Shown piece by piece: positions 12,188 to 23,510 of a stretch of DNA of 64,000 nucleotides. The stretch is from contig NC_059502.1 of the NCBI RefSeq assembly GCF_914767665.1, positions 34,490,812 through 34,554,811 of the forward strand, given 5' to 3'. How positions within the stretch are numbered: the first letter of the stretch is position 1; each line of letters starts with the position of its first letter. The DNA comes from Harmonia axyridis. Lineage: Eukaryota > Arthropoda > Insecta > Coleoptera > Coccinellidae. Below the pieces are notes generated by a model. It worked only from the letters and a program-made list of their open reading frames with translations, was not told the DNA's origin and made no database searches. Both the position numbers and the translations under genes were made by a program.

Positions 12188-13320
12188 CTAACATACAAAG
12201 ACACTGCAACAGCCAGAAGGAACTGTTTAAATTTTAATTTTTTTTTTTATAAAACATAGATAGTAAAGCAAACAGTAAATGATTCAAATTTGAAGAAAAA
12301 ACGAAGAGCTTACAATTTTTTTGATAAATTTGTTAAAAATGTGTTTGTCCACTGCGATTATCTATACTCTCCCCAACACGTCTCGGCATTGATGCAATAA
12401 AATGGTCTATTTCTTTTTGAGGGATACTATCCCAAGCTACCTGTATTTCATGTCTCAGACCGCCAAAGCCCGTGGGGCTGGGGTAAATTTCCAAGCCTCC
12501 TAGTCATGATGTCCCAAACATGCTCTATGGGCGAAAGATCAGGGGATCTGACCAACAATGGCAAAAGATTCAAATAGGTCGCTTCGAAAAAGTTCAAACA
12601 AACTCAGACAACATGAGATCGGGCATTATTTTGCTGAAATATTGGATTCTCGAGCTGGTTAAGCTAAGGGAGAACACATGGCTCCACTATTTCTTGAAAG
12701 AACGCAGCGCTGTCATGTTATCTCGAATAAATACTAAAGGTGGCCTACTTGCATGAGCAATAGCACCCCATATCATAACGCCTTCTGTCCGGTGTACATG
12801 ACACTCAAGATCAAACTGAGGTTCACTTCGTCTAAACCTTCTACGGCCATCATGTGTACCCAGGGAGAATCGAGATTCATCAGCAAACACGACCTGATGT
12901 CATTCCACATTCTAATGTTGGCGTTCTGTGCAACACTGAAAACGTTGCCGGCGATGCTCAACAGTCAGAGGTAACACAAGATGGGGTCAATAATGCTGCA
13001 GTTCAAAAGACCTTATCCGGCGGTAAACCGTTTGAACAGTTACAAGATGGCCTTGTTCTCCTAACCACTCATCAACCAAAGTACGAGTTGTCGTAAATCG
13101 GTCTCTTATGGCCATAAGTCTTAGACGTCGATCTTGAGCTTCATCATCCGGAGCCTACTATTTTTCAATTTTGCGCATTATCAAAGTACGCTTGACAGTA
13201 TCTCCTAACAGTAGTTGGATTTTTTCTGTTCGTGCGGTTAGTGATTTCTCGAAATGAGAACCCCGCCTCTCGTAGACATTGCCTGTTGTACGCTTTGTAG
13301 AGTGTTATTATCAAAGGTAA
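12188..13320 (-). pseudogene. Tc1-like transposase pseudogene (dead element A)
   Basis: Read on the minus strand from about 13300, the fragments are, in order: a helix-turn-helix piece (REAGFSFREITNRTNRK), RRLRLMAIRDRF, TVYRRIRSFELQ, RQRFQCCTERQ, FADESRFSLGTHDGRRR, GVMIWGAIAHASRPPLVFI, SPDLSPIEHVWD and LRHEIQVAWDSIPQKEIDH, ending near 12340. This is the full order of a Tc1-family DDE transposase. Stops and frameshifts break it repeatedly. The second catalytic aspartate is replaced: the expected QQDNAR reads QQNNAR at about 12619-12636. One terminal repeat is visible at 12188-12225 (ACTGCAAC-GCCAGAAGGA) next to TA. The promoter-side end is missing and abuts another dispersed repeat at 13305. 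The family matches the copy at 44974-45766, not the intact element at 31849. Confidence 0.85.
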
Positions 13321-13597
13321 TACCACGAATGCTTCAAATATTATTGATAATTTTTCCTTTTCCACGAAAAATTGTTTATTTGGCAAAAACATGAAAACAT
13401 ACCGATTGATTTTATCTATATTCGGTTTGTTTGAATGTTTTTGCCTCAAATAAACAAGTTTGAGTGAAGAAAATAAAACATTATCTGAAAAAATTTGGAG
13501 AACGAGTTGTATTTGAGAGGATTATTTTTTTTTTAAATTTGAATGTTCAATAGTTGATGGCACTGAATCGGTTTTTGTTCATTTCTCAATAAGACGC
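13305..13597 (+). repeat. Dispersed repeat, inverted partner at 50.3 kb
   Basis: The reverse complement of this block matches 50283-50575. Both share the order CTTCAAATATTATTGATAAT, TTCCACGAAAA, TTTATTTGGCAAAAA, CAAATAAACAAGTTTGAG, AACGAGTTGTATTTGAGA, TTGAATGTTCAA and GCACTGAATCG. It lies directly against the broken end of the Tc1-like pseudogene, so it may have helped to truncate it. The class is unknown. Confidence 0.75.
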
Positions 13598-15084
13598 TTT
13601 AAGCTGTCGATAATGACGAATTCAAAATAAAATTTTGACGTATCAATGTAAAGAAGGTATATCGATGATTGACTGGAATAATGCATTGCTATTAGTTGAA
13701 ATCACCAAAATTACAGATTTTGACATTGAAAAAAAAAATCAGCATACTTAATTATAAAATTAATTGGACGTTAGTTATCAAATAGGATTTAGGTTTTTAC
13801 AAAAATTAATTTATAGTTTTACATAGCAACTGAACGAAGTATCACCTCATAAGGAGAACCAATATGGTGACCATAAAAAAAAACTGACTATCGCGTCTCT
13901 GAAACAATGGATAACAGAAAAAATCTGACGACACCATTAGAATCTCTATATTTGATAGTGCCTACAAACCGAATTTTTTGAAGTTATCTCCAGAAACAAA
14001 TGAGTTATACAGAAAAAAAAAACTCGGTTTTTTGTTTTTTCGAGATATCCGATGAACCATTGGAGATATTTTGGATCTGTTAACACCAACACACTAATCC
14101 CAGAATAACGCAACTTTTTTGCAATTTAAGGCACCCTGTATTTCTAACGATTTTCGATATCCCTGCAGTGCCCCTCTAAAAAGTTCTAACCCTGTATAAT
14201 AAAACTATAATCAATTTTCAACAATAGAATTTAATAACTGTTGTAATTTGAGATCAATTTTTGCAGAAATAATACCACTTCTGCTTGCGCAGGAGATGCA
14301 ATAATTGTATCAGTTTGAATTTTAACTTCTATGTGCAAAATATACCACTATCTTCTACTCCTAACACATTGTCAGAGCAACCATTCATTTAATTAATGAA
14401 ACTTCATCTGGAATTGTACGAAAATAATACAACAATTGAGGATGTACAAATACGTCGAAAATTATGTTTTGTAGTTACGATTGTTTCATTGATGGTCTCT
14501 ATAGTTACCTGGATCGACTTCTGATTAGCTTATCCATTATTCATGAGTAGTAATGTTATTTACTCAGTAAGTAATAGCTTGAAAAGATAAAGTTGCATTC
14601 TTATAAATTTGTGAGTTCGTCAATGTTGAAAATTCAACCGAAAAAATTCCGCTCAAAATTCTGGCAACTGAGTCACACTATTCACATTAACTGACGTACT
14701 AAAAACATCCAGTGCATCTGCAACTTTTCTTTTTGAAATTTTATGCGATAGTTTTTTGGCATGGATATTCCAACAACACACATAATATATACTAATATTG
14801 CAAGAAGAAATGGCAGAACGAACTGTGTTTGTAATAAATATTGATTAAATATTCAATAACACCGGCTTCTCATGTACGAGCAACAAGACTTGCTTTTGCG
14901 CATAACTAAGAAATTTTAACTCTTATTTTTTTTGAGTTAACCGAAGGTAGAGGCAGCATTGTGCATATTGTAAGGATGAAAATAATTTTTGTTTTCCGAT
15001 TTCAGAGTTTCGCTCGACAATACGATCTCATACAATTTTTGTTTTATGTCAGTCTGTTGGTAGTTCATCCGAAAACCCTTGTAT
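13598..15084. other. AT-rich DNA with fragments of TIR-type repeats
   Basis: Around 13980-14200 a segment ends with GGCACCCTGTATTTCTAACG, the style of MITE end seen elsewhere in the window, but I could not find its partner end. Nothing else is recognised. Confidence 0.35.
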
Positions 15085-16353
15085 AGTATATCCAAGATAT
15101 TTCTCAAAATTATACATCAAAGAATTTTTAGAAAGATGGAGCAGGATATTAGTGAAACACAATTTGGTTTCAGAAATGCAATGGGTACTAGAGAGGCGCT
15201 GTTTGCCTTTAATGTGCTGTCTCAAAGACTCATGGACGTCAATCAGCCAATATACGTAGCCTTCCTCGATTATAACAAAGCTTTCGACAAAGTCCGCCAT
15301 AATCATCTCATAAAACTCATGAGAGATAAAAACATAGACAGGAATGATATCAGGATAATAACATATCTCTATTTTAACCAAAGTTTCTGTGCAAAATGAA
15401 GTTTCAGAAGAGATAAAAATAAAACGCGGAGTAAGACAAAAATGCGTGCTCTCACCGTTACTCTTCAATTTGTATTCAGAAGATATAGTACAAGAAGCAC
15501 TGGAAAATCAAAAAACAACGGGAGTGAAAGTTAATGGGAAGGTTATAAACAACATCAGATACGCGGATGACACAGTACTAATAGCAGAAACCCTGGAAGA
15601 ACTACAAAGGCTAATAGATCTAGTAGTACAGATCAGTGAAGAAAGGGGGCTCACACTTAACACCAAGAAGACTAAATTCATGACGATCGCAAAACACCAA
15701 CAACAGCGAGAAACATTATGGATCAAAGGGGAGCCAGTGGAAAAAGTCTGCAAATACAAGTACTTGGGAACAATTGTAAATAACAATAATGATTATTCAC
15801 AGGAAATAAGATCAAGGATCGGAATGGCTAAAACAGTGTTCAATAAAATGAGGAATGCATTAACCAGAACAGATCTTAGTCTACATCTTAAAATCAGAAT
15901 GCTTAAATGCTACGTATTTCCAGTACTACTATATGGAATGGAAGCCTGGACGCTTAAGAAATGCGACACCGACAAACTGGAAGCATTCGAGATGTGGACA
16001 TATCGAAGAATCTTGAGAATAAGCTGGGTGAGCAGAATAACGAACAAGGAGGTATTGACAAGAATGGGAAAGGAGAAGGAAATAGTCGACACAGTCAAAA
16101 TCAGAAAATTGCAGTATCTGGGCCACGTGATGAGAGGGGAGAGGTATACGCTGTTGCAAACTATTATACAAGGAAAAATACAGGGTAAAAGAAGTATAGG
16201 AAGAAGACGCATCTCCTGGTTGAACAACCTAAGGCAATGGTACAACAGTAGCTCTGTTGAGTTGTTCAGATCCGCAACTTCAAAGATAAAAATCGCCATG
16301 ATGATAGCCAACCTTCTTAAAGGAGACGGCACATAAAGAAGAAGTATATCCAA
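15085..16353 (+). mobile_element. 5'-truncated LINE bounded by an 11-bp target duplication
   Basis: AGTATATCCAA occurs at 15085-15095 and again at 16343-16353, exactly at the two ends of LINE-derived sequence. The left copy abuts the point where reverse-transcriptase homology begins, part-way into the RT domain (KIFLKIIHQRI). The right copy follows a short AAAGAAG tail after the stop codon at 16334-16336. This is the signature of target-primed insertion of a 5'-truncated LINE. The endonuclease domain was never inserted. Confidence 0.8.
15096..16336 (+). pseudogene. LINE reverse transcriptase, truncated and frameshifted
   Basis: The first frame (to 15399) carries RT motifs 1-3, with TQFGFR-like ISETQFGFRN and the palm motif AFLDYNKAFDKVRH, whose first D is a catalytic aspartate. 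A +1 shift near 15389-15399 leads to a second frame of 315 codons (15389-16336). That frame has RGVRQKCVLSPLLFNLY (the usual QGC reads QKC), the active site RYADDTVLIAETLEEL, the KYLGTIV thumb motif and a C-terminal part with YGMEAWTLKK, RRILRISWVSRITNKEVL and RKLQYLGHVMRGERYTLLQ. This tail is typical of insect endonuclease-reverse transcriptase LINEs. The endonuclease and any ORF1 are absent. It cannot be active: it is truncated, frameshifted and has a changed QG motif. The exact clade (RTE-, I- or CR1-like) is not settled here. Confidence 0.9.
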
Positions 16354-18549
16354 AGTCACTTGAACCAGTCCATAAAAACGCTTGGCCGGATGTCCCTTTG
16401 AAGTGGATATCGGGATCCGCTAAATACCGGGGTTTATTTGAAAGTATTGTTAGCAATAAATTAACTGGATCCCATAGGAATTTCTGGAAACTTGAACAAC
16501 CCTTGTATCATATAATCGAGATATTCTGGCTTCCGCCGAGTGACTTTCGATGTACTATAACAGCCTTGAATTATAAAATCCGATTATTGATGAAATTTGG
16601 TATTACTAAATTTTGCATTTTGCTCATCTGATTTAGATGAAATTTAGTATAATTGTACGAATTTCTGGACAGTGGTTTCATGGTGAAGCTTTTTCAAATT
16701 AGTATTGCTGATCGTTCATCCGAAAACGTAAAATGATCGCAATATATTCGCGTTCTAGTAGTCCAATGTTTATGAAAATCAAAAAAGTATTTAGGGTAAG
16801 ATTTTAGCTCTTCGGGATAAAAGTAAACATTACGCACTCGCAAATTCGGAATTAGTATGTTCTCAATATTTGCATTTTATTTCTATGCAATTTAGTATGT
16901 GGGTATTCGGTTTGACATAAAAGGTTCTATAAAAATTTTATCTCTTTCAAATAAACGATCTTTCGGTCGGATGAAATTACTTCACTCAGAGAGCTAATGC
17001 TAGAAGCGAACGACACACCCATGTGCAGAGTTTTTTTTTTATTGAAACCCGTGAGAAGTTCATCCAGGAGTCATCATTAAAAGAGTTCCCTTAGCAACGT
17101 GCACCGCTATCTATAGTATATTTGACTTGGCAGTGAAAATACGTTTTCCAGATTCGTTGACAGATTGTGGATATTTCACATGTTTTACCATATAATCAAC
17201 ATAATCACATAACAATTGATTCTCACCCTTTGAATTTTGTGTTCAATTTCGAAAGACTATATGATATTCGCATGGTAGTGCATAATGTTATATTTTTTGA
17301 GTGACCTCTTTACCAGACCAATTTTGAAAGCATAAATATAAATGTATCCTTTTGAAATGTGAATTTTTGGCAAACTAGATTTCCTATTTCTGTGTTTAGT
17401 GCTATTTTTTGACAACGAGATCTCATATTGCCTTAAATAGGACCGGTTGAAGAATGAATAAAAATCCTTTCAATGATTAATAATGTTAGTACTTACATTC
17501 TTGTTTAAATGTGAAGTATTCTGTGAGATGGCGACATTCGTGGTTACCTCGAAGGAGAAAAAGAGTTGTAGGATAACAGAGCTTCAAAGCCCACAGGTAC
17601 AGTACACACTGAAACAAAAATAGATATCAATGATGATTGGTTATGAATGAAGAAGCGTGAAACCTATATGTTTTATTTATATGTACAAGAAAGAAGTTGG
17701 TTTTGTCCGTAATATAGTAGTTTTTTCAGCTGATATTTTATTCACAACTGTAGAAGGTATATTCGGGATTAGGTATCTAGGTCGAACCTCGAATCCTCAG
17801 AACTGACATCGGTAGTAGTAAAGGCTAAGGTATTTCAATTTTTTTTTAGGTGGGGTGGGAATAGCCAGTTCTTCATATCATTTCGGATTGATAAGAAGAG
17901 AGCACTATTATTCAATGCTGTTTTTCACTCAACTCTTCAATATGTATGACTATATTCGATTTCACGATTGACAAATCCGTCCTCAAATTAGATTCTGTAA
18001 ATCCATCTGGCCGTATACATGATAACTTTGAAAAGGAAGGACCTCAAAACTTGAAATTTGCAGGTGAGTTTGCATCTTGAATTGATAAACCTTCGTACCT
18101 CCTTCTCTGGGGCGTCATCGGTACTAGCAGAGGTGTGTAGTGACTTTGTGCATGGCGTTATGGCTTCGCGTTATTCTCTAATTCGGCACCGCTGGGGATT
18201 TAACTCAGCCGCACAGGATTCGAGTCATTTTACTCCAATGGATATGGAAGGTGTATTAGGCAGGGAGCATTAAGTGTTAAACTGACGATTGAGATGAATC
18301 CTCGAAATTTTCAGAGGGAGGGCAGGGCTCACGCCGATATGATCGTCATTATTCGCATACTTTCCTTCTAAGAGCGTTACCTCAGGGATAACCGTAAAAA
18401 CCTCTGACGTGGATGATCTAGGGAGCTGTACTCGACCATAATCTACCTATGCCATCTTTGAGAATGAAATTGGTATTCATGGCCGTTCAAGGAATTGTTC
18501 AATGTGGAATCCAAGTGTTTTTTTTTTATTTGAATTAAGTGTTTGAATT
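16354..18549. other. AT-rich DNA with a GC-richer patch at 18.0-18.5 kb
   Basis: No gene is supported. About 17980-18480 is GC-richer, with a 71-codon frame (18058-18273) that I do not recognise. It could be unique regulatory sequence or an unrecognised repeat. Confidence 0.35.
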
Positions 18550-19431
18550 GGCCCCAATGGACTAGTTTTCATTTTTTTGTTAAGGATTAATTCTAAAATT
18601 TAAGTAAAATGAAACAAAAATGTGGAAGAATCATTGAAATATCTCCAGAAATGAAAAAGTTATGGGACTTTGAAGTCGCGCTTGGAAGAATAATTTCATA
18701 GTCTAGTGTGTGACGTCACGTCACTTACACGAGGCGACTGGTATTCGCAGAGTGCTTACGAATTCATTGGTGTACAATCACTTGTGCCGTTCGTGTCGTG
18801 TTTTGTTCGTTACACGATGGCTGAAATGAAAAAAATTCAACAAATATTGTATTGTACCTATGTGTGCAAGCACGACAATTAAAAACCCCAATGAATTGTT
18901 TTTTCATGTACCAAATGACATATATCAAAGGAAGAAGTGGTGCAAATTGATGAGGCGTGACTTAATTGGACCTAAAACTACTTCATATGTGTGTGAAGAT
19001 CATTTTGATGTAAGTACCTATCAGTACTAGCTGTCTATTTCTGATAATAAAAATACTAAGGTGTAAGTTGGTTTGAAATAAGTTATTGAGTAAAAATAAC
19101 TTTGTCCTTTCACGAAGCCTTCTTCCATTATGGTGACATAAAAACAAAACTCGAGTTAAAATTACACTGTACAGCTACAAACGGCGCGAGAGCCTTGGTA
19201 TTTAAACGTAATTTATGGTGTAGCAATCACAGGCAAGTGGCGTGACGTCACAGACGAGTTGGAGACCAAAGACGTTCCGCGCTAAAATACGTAAATTTAA
19301 ATAATCTATTTCTCAGTCATTTATTGATGGATTTTCAAAATGTTTTCACTGATTTATCAGTTTTGCTCTATATTTTAATTCTATCGTGTCAAATATAGTA
19401 TTATCAACATCACTAAACTAGTCCATTGGCC
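18550..19431 (+). mobile_element. Inverted-repeat element carrying a THAP exon
   Basis: The left end GGCCCCAATGGACTAGTTT (18550-18568) is mirrored by AAACTAGTCCATTGGCC (about 19414-19431). A second, inner inverted pair, GTGACGTCACGTCACTT (about 18710-18726) and AAGTGGCGTGACGTCAC (about 19234-19250), brackets a THAP-domain exon. I could not define a target-site duplication. The layout suggests a DNA transposon remnant of a THAP-encoding type (P-element-like or Kolobok-like), reduced to its first exon and ends. The inverted repeats and exon are seen; the class is inferred. Confidence 0.55.
18817..19009 (+). pseudogene. THAP zinc-finger domain exon, frameshifted
   Basis: Starting at ATG 18817 the frame is MAEMKK and then shifts. 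Reading one base later gives YCIVPMCASTTIKNPNELFF, HVPNDIYQRKKWCKLMRRDL and TTSYVCEDHFD, followed at once by GTAAGT at 19010, a strong splice donor. This has the C-x4-C first zinc pair, the conserved tryptophan (KKWCK) and the C-x2-H second pair (VCEDH) of the C2CH THAP DNA-binding domain. The C-terminal AVPT-type motif would lie in the next exon, which I do not see. The shift maps to a run of seven A at 18829-18835; six A would join ATG and domain in one frame, so this copy is inactive or a sequencing slip occurred. THAP domains bind DNA in P-element transposases and in host regulators derived from them. Confidence 0.8.
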
Positions 19432-21540
19432 ATATTCATACATAATAAATGAAAATAATCAAAATTCATCTGTCAAATGAAATGAAGCAAGACTTAATTT
19501 CCACAAATGTTTCGACAATTGTTTCGCCGACCCTCTGGCTTCTCAGGCGAATTTTTCATTCAATTAATTTAAATTAAAGCTTTCAACTATTTGAATTTGA
19601 TAGTTCATTTGAAAATTCATGAGATGTAAAAGGAACATAATGAAATGTATAAGTATATTGAAAGTGTGGAACAATCGGAAGATATTCAACAATGGGAATA
19701 TTTTGTATGGTTATTATCCACAAATTGTATGATAAGAACATCTAGAGAGAAACTGATATGGATTCAGAAATATTCTTTTGAATGAATAAATAGATGTAAA
19801 CTCAGACGGCCAACTTTCAATTCATCCGTAAATTTCAGTTTTCATGATTAATTAAACTAACATAACCACAGTTCACTCGAAACATTGCCATAAAATTCAA
19901 TTTTTCGACGTCTGTGGCATTATCACATTCCAACAACAATTTGCCACGGATTGCGACATTGCCACATTTATTTGAAGCGGGTGTCAGTAGCGTTCTTATT
20001 ACCTTGCAAAGGGTAGTCAACACAATTTTTGAAACAAAGTTGCGAATGGTGTCGAGTATAACACCTCTGGTTGAAAGTCCACGGTGATCGAGTCTTTTTT
20101 CAATTTATAAATCGCTTTCTTTCAACTTGAAATATCCTACGAGAAAGTAATGAATCGTAGTTTAAAATTTGCAGTGTTTTTCGTTCTCCACTCCCAAACC
20201 GTATACGACGATCGATAGATCTCAGTTTCAATGCCATCCATTCATGGTTGTCCATAAAGAAAAACAATTTCCGGTTTCCGAATAGAAACGACAACAAGCA
20301 GAAATTGAATTGTGCTTGACGGGTTTGAGGACTGGCGAATGTTCTTGACCGAGAACCTCATTAGGAACAACTCACATTTGCTGACGACAAGAAGCGGAAT
20401 TCGCTCTCGAACAAATATTTATTTACATTCTTTATTGGTTTGCTTTCACAGTGATTCGTTAGGGGGGCTTCTGCTAATTGTGTGAATTCCAAATCAAGCC
20501 AATGTGTCTAGACTTAGACGATTGGTCTAGGGAAGGTTATTGCCGCATCTCTGCTATCTCCTTTATTTCACTAGCCAAATGTGGAGTAGCATTTGAGACG
20601 AGAATTCAAAACCAAACCACAACAGATGTATAAGCTACAGCTGATATTCTTTGGAAACAAATTTTAAAGCAAGTCATATCATATTGATCCTACATTCGTT
20701 GCGACTCAAGGGACTGACGTAGAACATACGAGGAATTCATTGTATAATATCCAAAACTGACTGAAAAAATGCTAATTTTTCTATTTCGAAGAATAACACA
20801 ATTTTAATGAAAGAAGATCATGACTACTACCATGCAGCAACTAGAAGTAATTCGTTTCGAATTAAATATAAGAAATATAGGTACGTACTCCGAAACAAAT
20901 AATATTACGGCATCGTGATAATTGTACAAATACAGGTTTGGAAGATGCATTTGAAAAGCTATTCAACCTTACACCAGCGAAAACTTATGGTATTGAGAAA
21001 CAGTGCAATAACCTAATTTGTGCTATACGATATAGAATAAACGAGTGTTCTCTTTCAATGGCGAAGTAGGGATGGTACTAGGCAGCACTGCGGCAGCTAG
21101 CCAGATCTATTATGAAGAGATTATCTCATATATCTGAGGAGATTCGAAATATTTGCCATTTTGCCACAAAGTTTGATTATTTTGAAACTTGATTCATCAT
21201 TATTCCTAGCTCTATGAATTTCCTGCCCTTGAACTAAATTTTTCAGATATCCTCGAAGAAATGAATACTTCAGAGATAAATCAGGTGATTTAGAAGGCCA
21301 TTTATAGAAATTACATGGTCCGAAGTCGCGGACATCCTACCATATTTAGGTTTCGGGACAACTTTTAGAAAAATAAATAATAATAATAATATGGTTTATT
21401 CTGTAAGCTACAGGGTATAAACATATAATCACAGAGACGTGAGCCTGTACGTTAAGTCGAAATAGAAGTTTATACGAGTATATAGCAGGCTATATAATAT
21501 TTCCAGATTAGAGCCCAGTTTTGACTCAGATGACTGAACA
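19432..21540. other. AT-rich DNA, no supported gene
   Basis: The minus strand holds 62- and 65-codon frames at 19835-20023 and 20100-20297. The first has protein-like composition with three cysteines, but I cannot assign a family and see no clear splice sites, so I do not call a gene. Confidence 0.3.
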
Positions 21541-21855
21541 ATAATATAGAGGGTGTTTCATAAAAAAATAACACCCCGTCTCTGCGAGAGGTAGAAAACT
21601 GAAAAATAATTGCGGTTTGCTTATTGAAAAATTTTTGTAACGACATCCGTATTCAGAATGAAGGGTGTTGTGGAAAAAAAATAACACATTTTTTACGATT
21701 TTGCCGAAACTACTGGCAACATTGTGGACGAATTTTATACAAATATTTTTTGGAACCTGATACATCCCATGAATTTGTTTTTTTATCTGACCCTCATGAA
21801 AGGCTCCAGTTACACGGTTCATACCGAGGTTCATACCAAGGTTTATAGAACTCAA
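21541..21855. repeat. MITE-like repeat beginning TAGAGGGTGTTTC
   Basis: The block starts with TATAGAGGGTGTTTCAT and repeats the phrase (AAGGGTGTTGTGG-AAATAACAC) about 100 bp later. It has the style of insect TIR elements whose ends read GGGTGTTTC. The opposite end was not identified with confidence. Confidence 0.35.
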
Positions 21856-22469
21856 CTTTTTTAAGGTTAGATTTATTAATCAAAATTTCAACTGAACTCA
21901 TTTCACACTGAAAAGGTACTCTTGATGAAACTCGATACAATGTACCGTTTTCGAAATATTTTCATTTGCAAATTAGTTGAAAAGTTTAACCGTTGTTAGT
22001 ATGAAGTAATGATAAAGTTAGTAATTAAACAAAAAAAAAAGCAAAAAGAAAACTATAATAGGGACTAAGAACATAATATAAAATTCAATTAAGGTATTGA
22101 TACCAGCTAATATGTCTTCACTGTTAAATGTGGCGTATATTAAAAGCCCTGTAGCCTTATTGCAGAGCTCTCAAGATGAATTCCAAAATGAAAACAGTAA
22201 TTTTTCGTTTCCCTCATTCGCCTCAAATCCATGAAAATACTAATTGTGGATCACTAAGCGTGAAAATATAAAGTTATTGTATAGAATGAAAAATATATGT
22301 CCTGGCATTACTTGCAGTTGCCCATAGTCCGACATGAATAACAATAGGAACAAGATTACATCGAATAAGGGAACGTATGTTTGTTTTGTTGAAGTGAATT
22401 CCATGAATCATTCAACAACATACATCGAATATCCATATGAAATTCTTTTTGAATGACATGATTACTCAC
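21856..22469 (-). other. Presumed intron downstream of the calcineurin exon
   Basis: This sequence follows the splice donor of the exon at 22470-22594 on the minus strand. I searched by eye for the next calcineurin segment (the GNHE phosphatase motif) on the minus strand and did not find it here or further down. Confidence 0.4.
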
Positions 22470-22594
22470 CTCTATACTAAAATATCCTCTATCGACATAA
22501 TCACCAAGAAAAAGGTATTTTGTACTTGCAGGTGGTCCTCCGACCTCGAATAATTTCATTAGGTCGTAAAATTGACCGTGGATATCTCCACACA
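22470..22594 (-). CDS. Calcineurin A (PP2B) catalytic subunit, single internal exon
   Basis: The exon encodes 41 full codons plus two bases of a split codon. It contains the metal-binding motif CGDIHGQFYDLMKLF and GDYVDRGYFSIE, the GDxHG and GDxxDRG signatures of PPP-family serine/threonine phosphatases. The wording LMKLFEVGGPP, KYLFLGDYVDRG and YFSIE matches calcineurin A rather than PP1, PP2A or PP5. On the minus strand it is preceded by a pyrimidine tract and AG (TTTATTTCAG) and followed by GTGAGT, so both boundaries are clean: it enters in phase 1 (G|TG of a valine) and leaves in phase 0. Calcineurin A, with its B subunit and calmodulin, is the Ca2+-activated phosphatase that dephosphorylates NFAT-type and other substrates. 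The rest of the gene (N-terminal exon, GNHE region, B-binding helix, calmodulin site, autoinhibitor) was not found, so introns must be long or leave the window. No defect is visible. Confidence 0.9.
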
Positions 22595-23510
22595 CTGAAA
22601 TAAAGAAAATATATGTTATTATCAGAATTATATAAATCATAATGTTAAAGCTTCTTCTGATTTTCAGTATTCACAAAATTTATATTTCTGTTTATATCAT
22701 TTCATCCATCTATTTCACTCAATGACTCGAATGGATATGGTTTATTTTATTGATTGATGTGTTGGAGATAACAAACACATTTTCGAGTGCATTTTAACGC
22801 AAATTACATGAATCGGTTAGTTTTTGCGCGCTTGTTTCAGGTGAACTATCATTTTGACCAAATATATGTGATTTTCGAATTTTGAGCCGAGAGCGATCTC
22901 ACGCGGTTAGGTGGTATTCGTGATTGAGAATTCGAGGTCAAAACTGACTCTCCAGTGTACACGAATGGGACGTACTAGAGACTTGAAACTTTATAAGGGT
23001 AGGTTGATGGCCCGATTATCTGAGTTAAGTTTGTTAATGGACATAATCTTTCCTCAATTCATCTTTTTATTCTTCAGTTATCAAAATTTGTAGTTTCTTA
23101 TACTTAACTAGCTAGTCCAATGTTTTTAGTACGTTATTATTATACGTCTTGAGAGGACGACCGCATTTTTGAACTCTTGTGGCTCAGCGTAATTGATATT
23201 TTATATTTCCAGATCCAGCCTTTGAATAAAACTGATTCAGGGGTAGGTTTTTCAGTTGAGATGATATTCATAGCTGTCTCACTATCTTCCAAGCAGAGCC
23301 TGCTCGCATCATCGTCATCTAGGTCAATTTTAAGTAATTTTATTCAGATATAAGCATTGTTTTTTTCTTGTAATGTCTGTGAATTTTCTCAAGTTAGTAT
23401 GTTTCATTCGTGGAGCAAAGGATTCAAGCAGTAAATTCCATATATTTCGAATTTTTCAAAGAAAGCTCTGTACACTAGCAGGCATATTCTTTTCAGGCCT
23501 AAAATTTATT
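22595..23510 (-). other. Presumed intron upstream of the calcineurin exon
   Basis: This lies on the 5' side of the exon on the minus strand. No further calcineurin coding segment is visible. AT-rich. Confidence 0.4.

Noticed and set aside
15049..15468. 139-codon minus frame opposite the LINE
   Set aside because: It is the shadow of the reverse-transcriptase frame on the plus strand. The same applies to minus frames at 15508-15786 and 15910-16359.
18340..18440. Possible rRNA-like phrase (CTCAGGGATAACCG)
   Set aside because: The neighbouring sequence does not continue into any rRNA region I know.
19835..20023. 62-codon minus frame with protein-like composition
   Set aside because: I could not tie it to any family or find convincing splice sites; a loose thought of a phosphatase C2 domain did not hold up.
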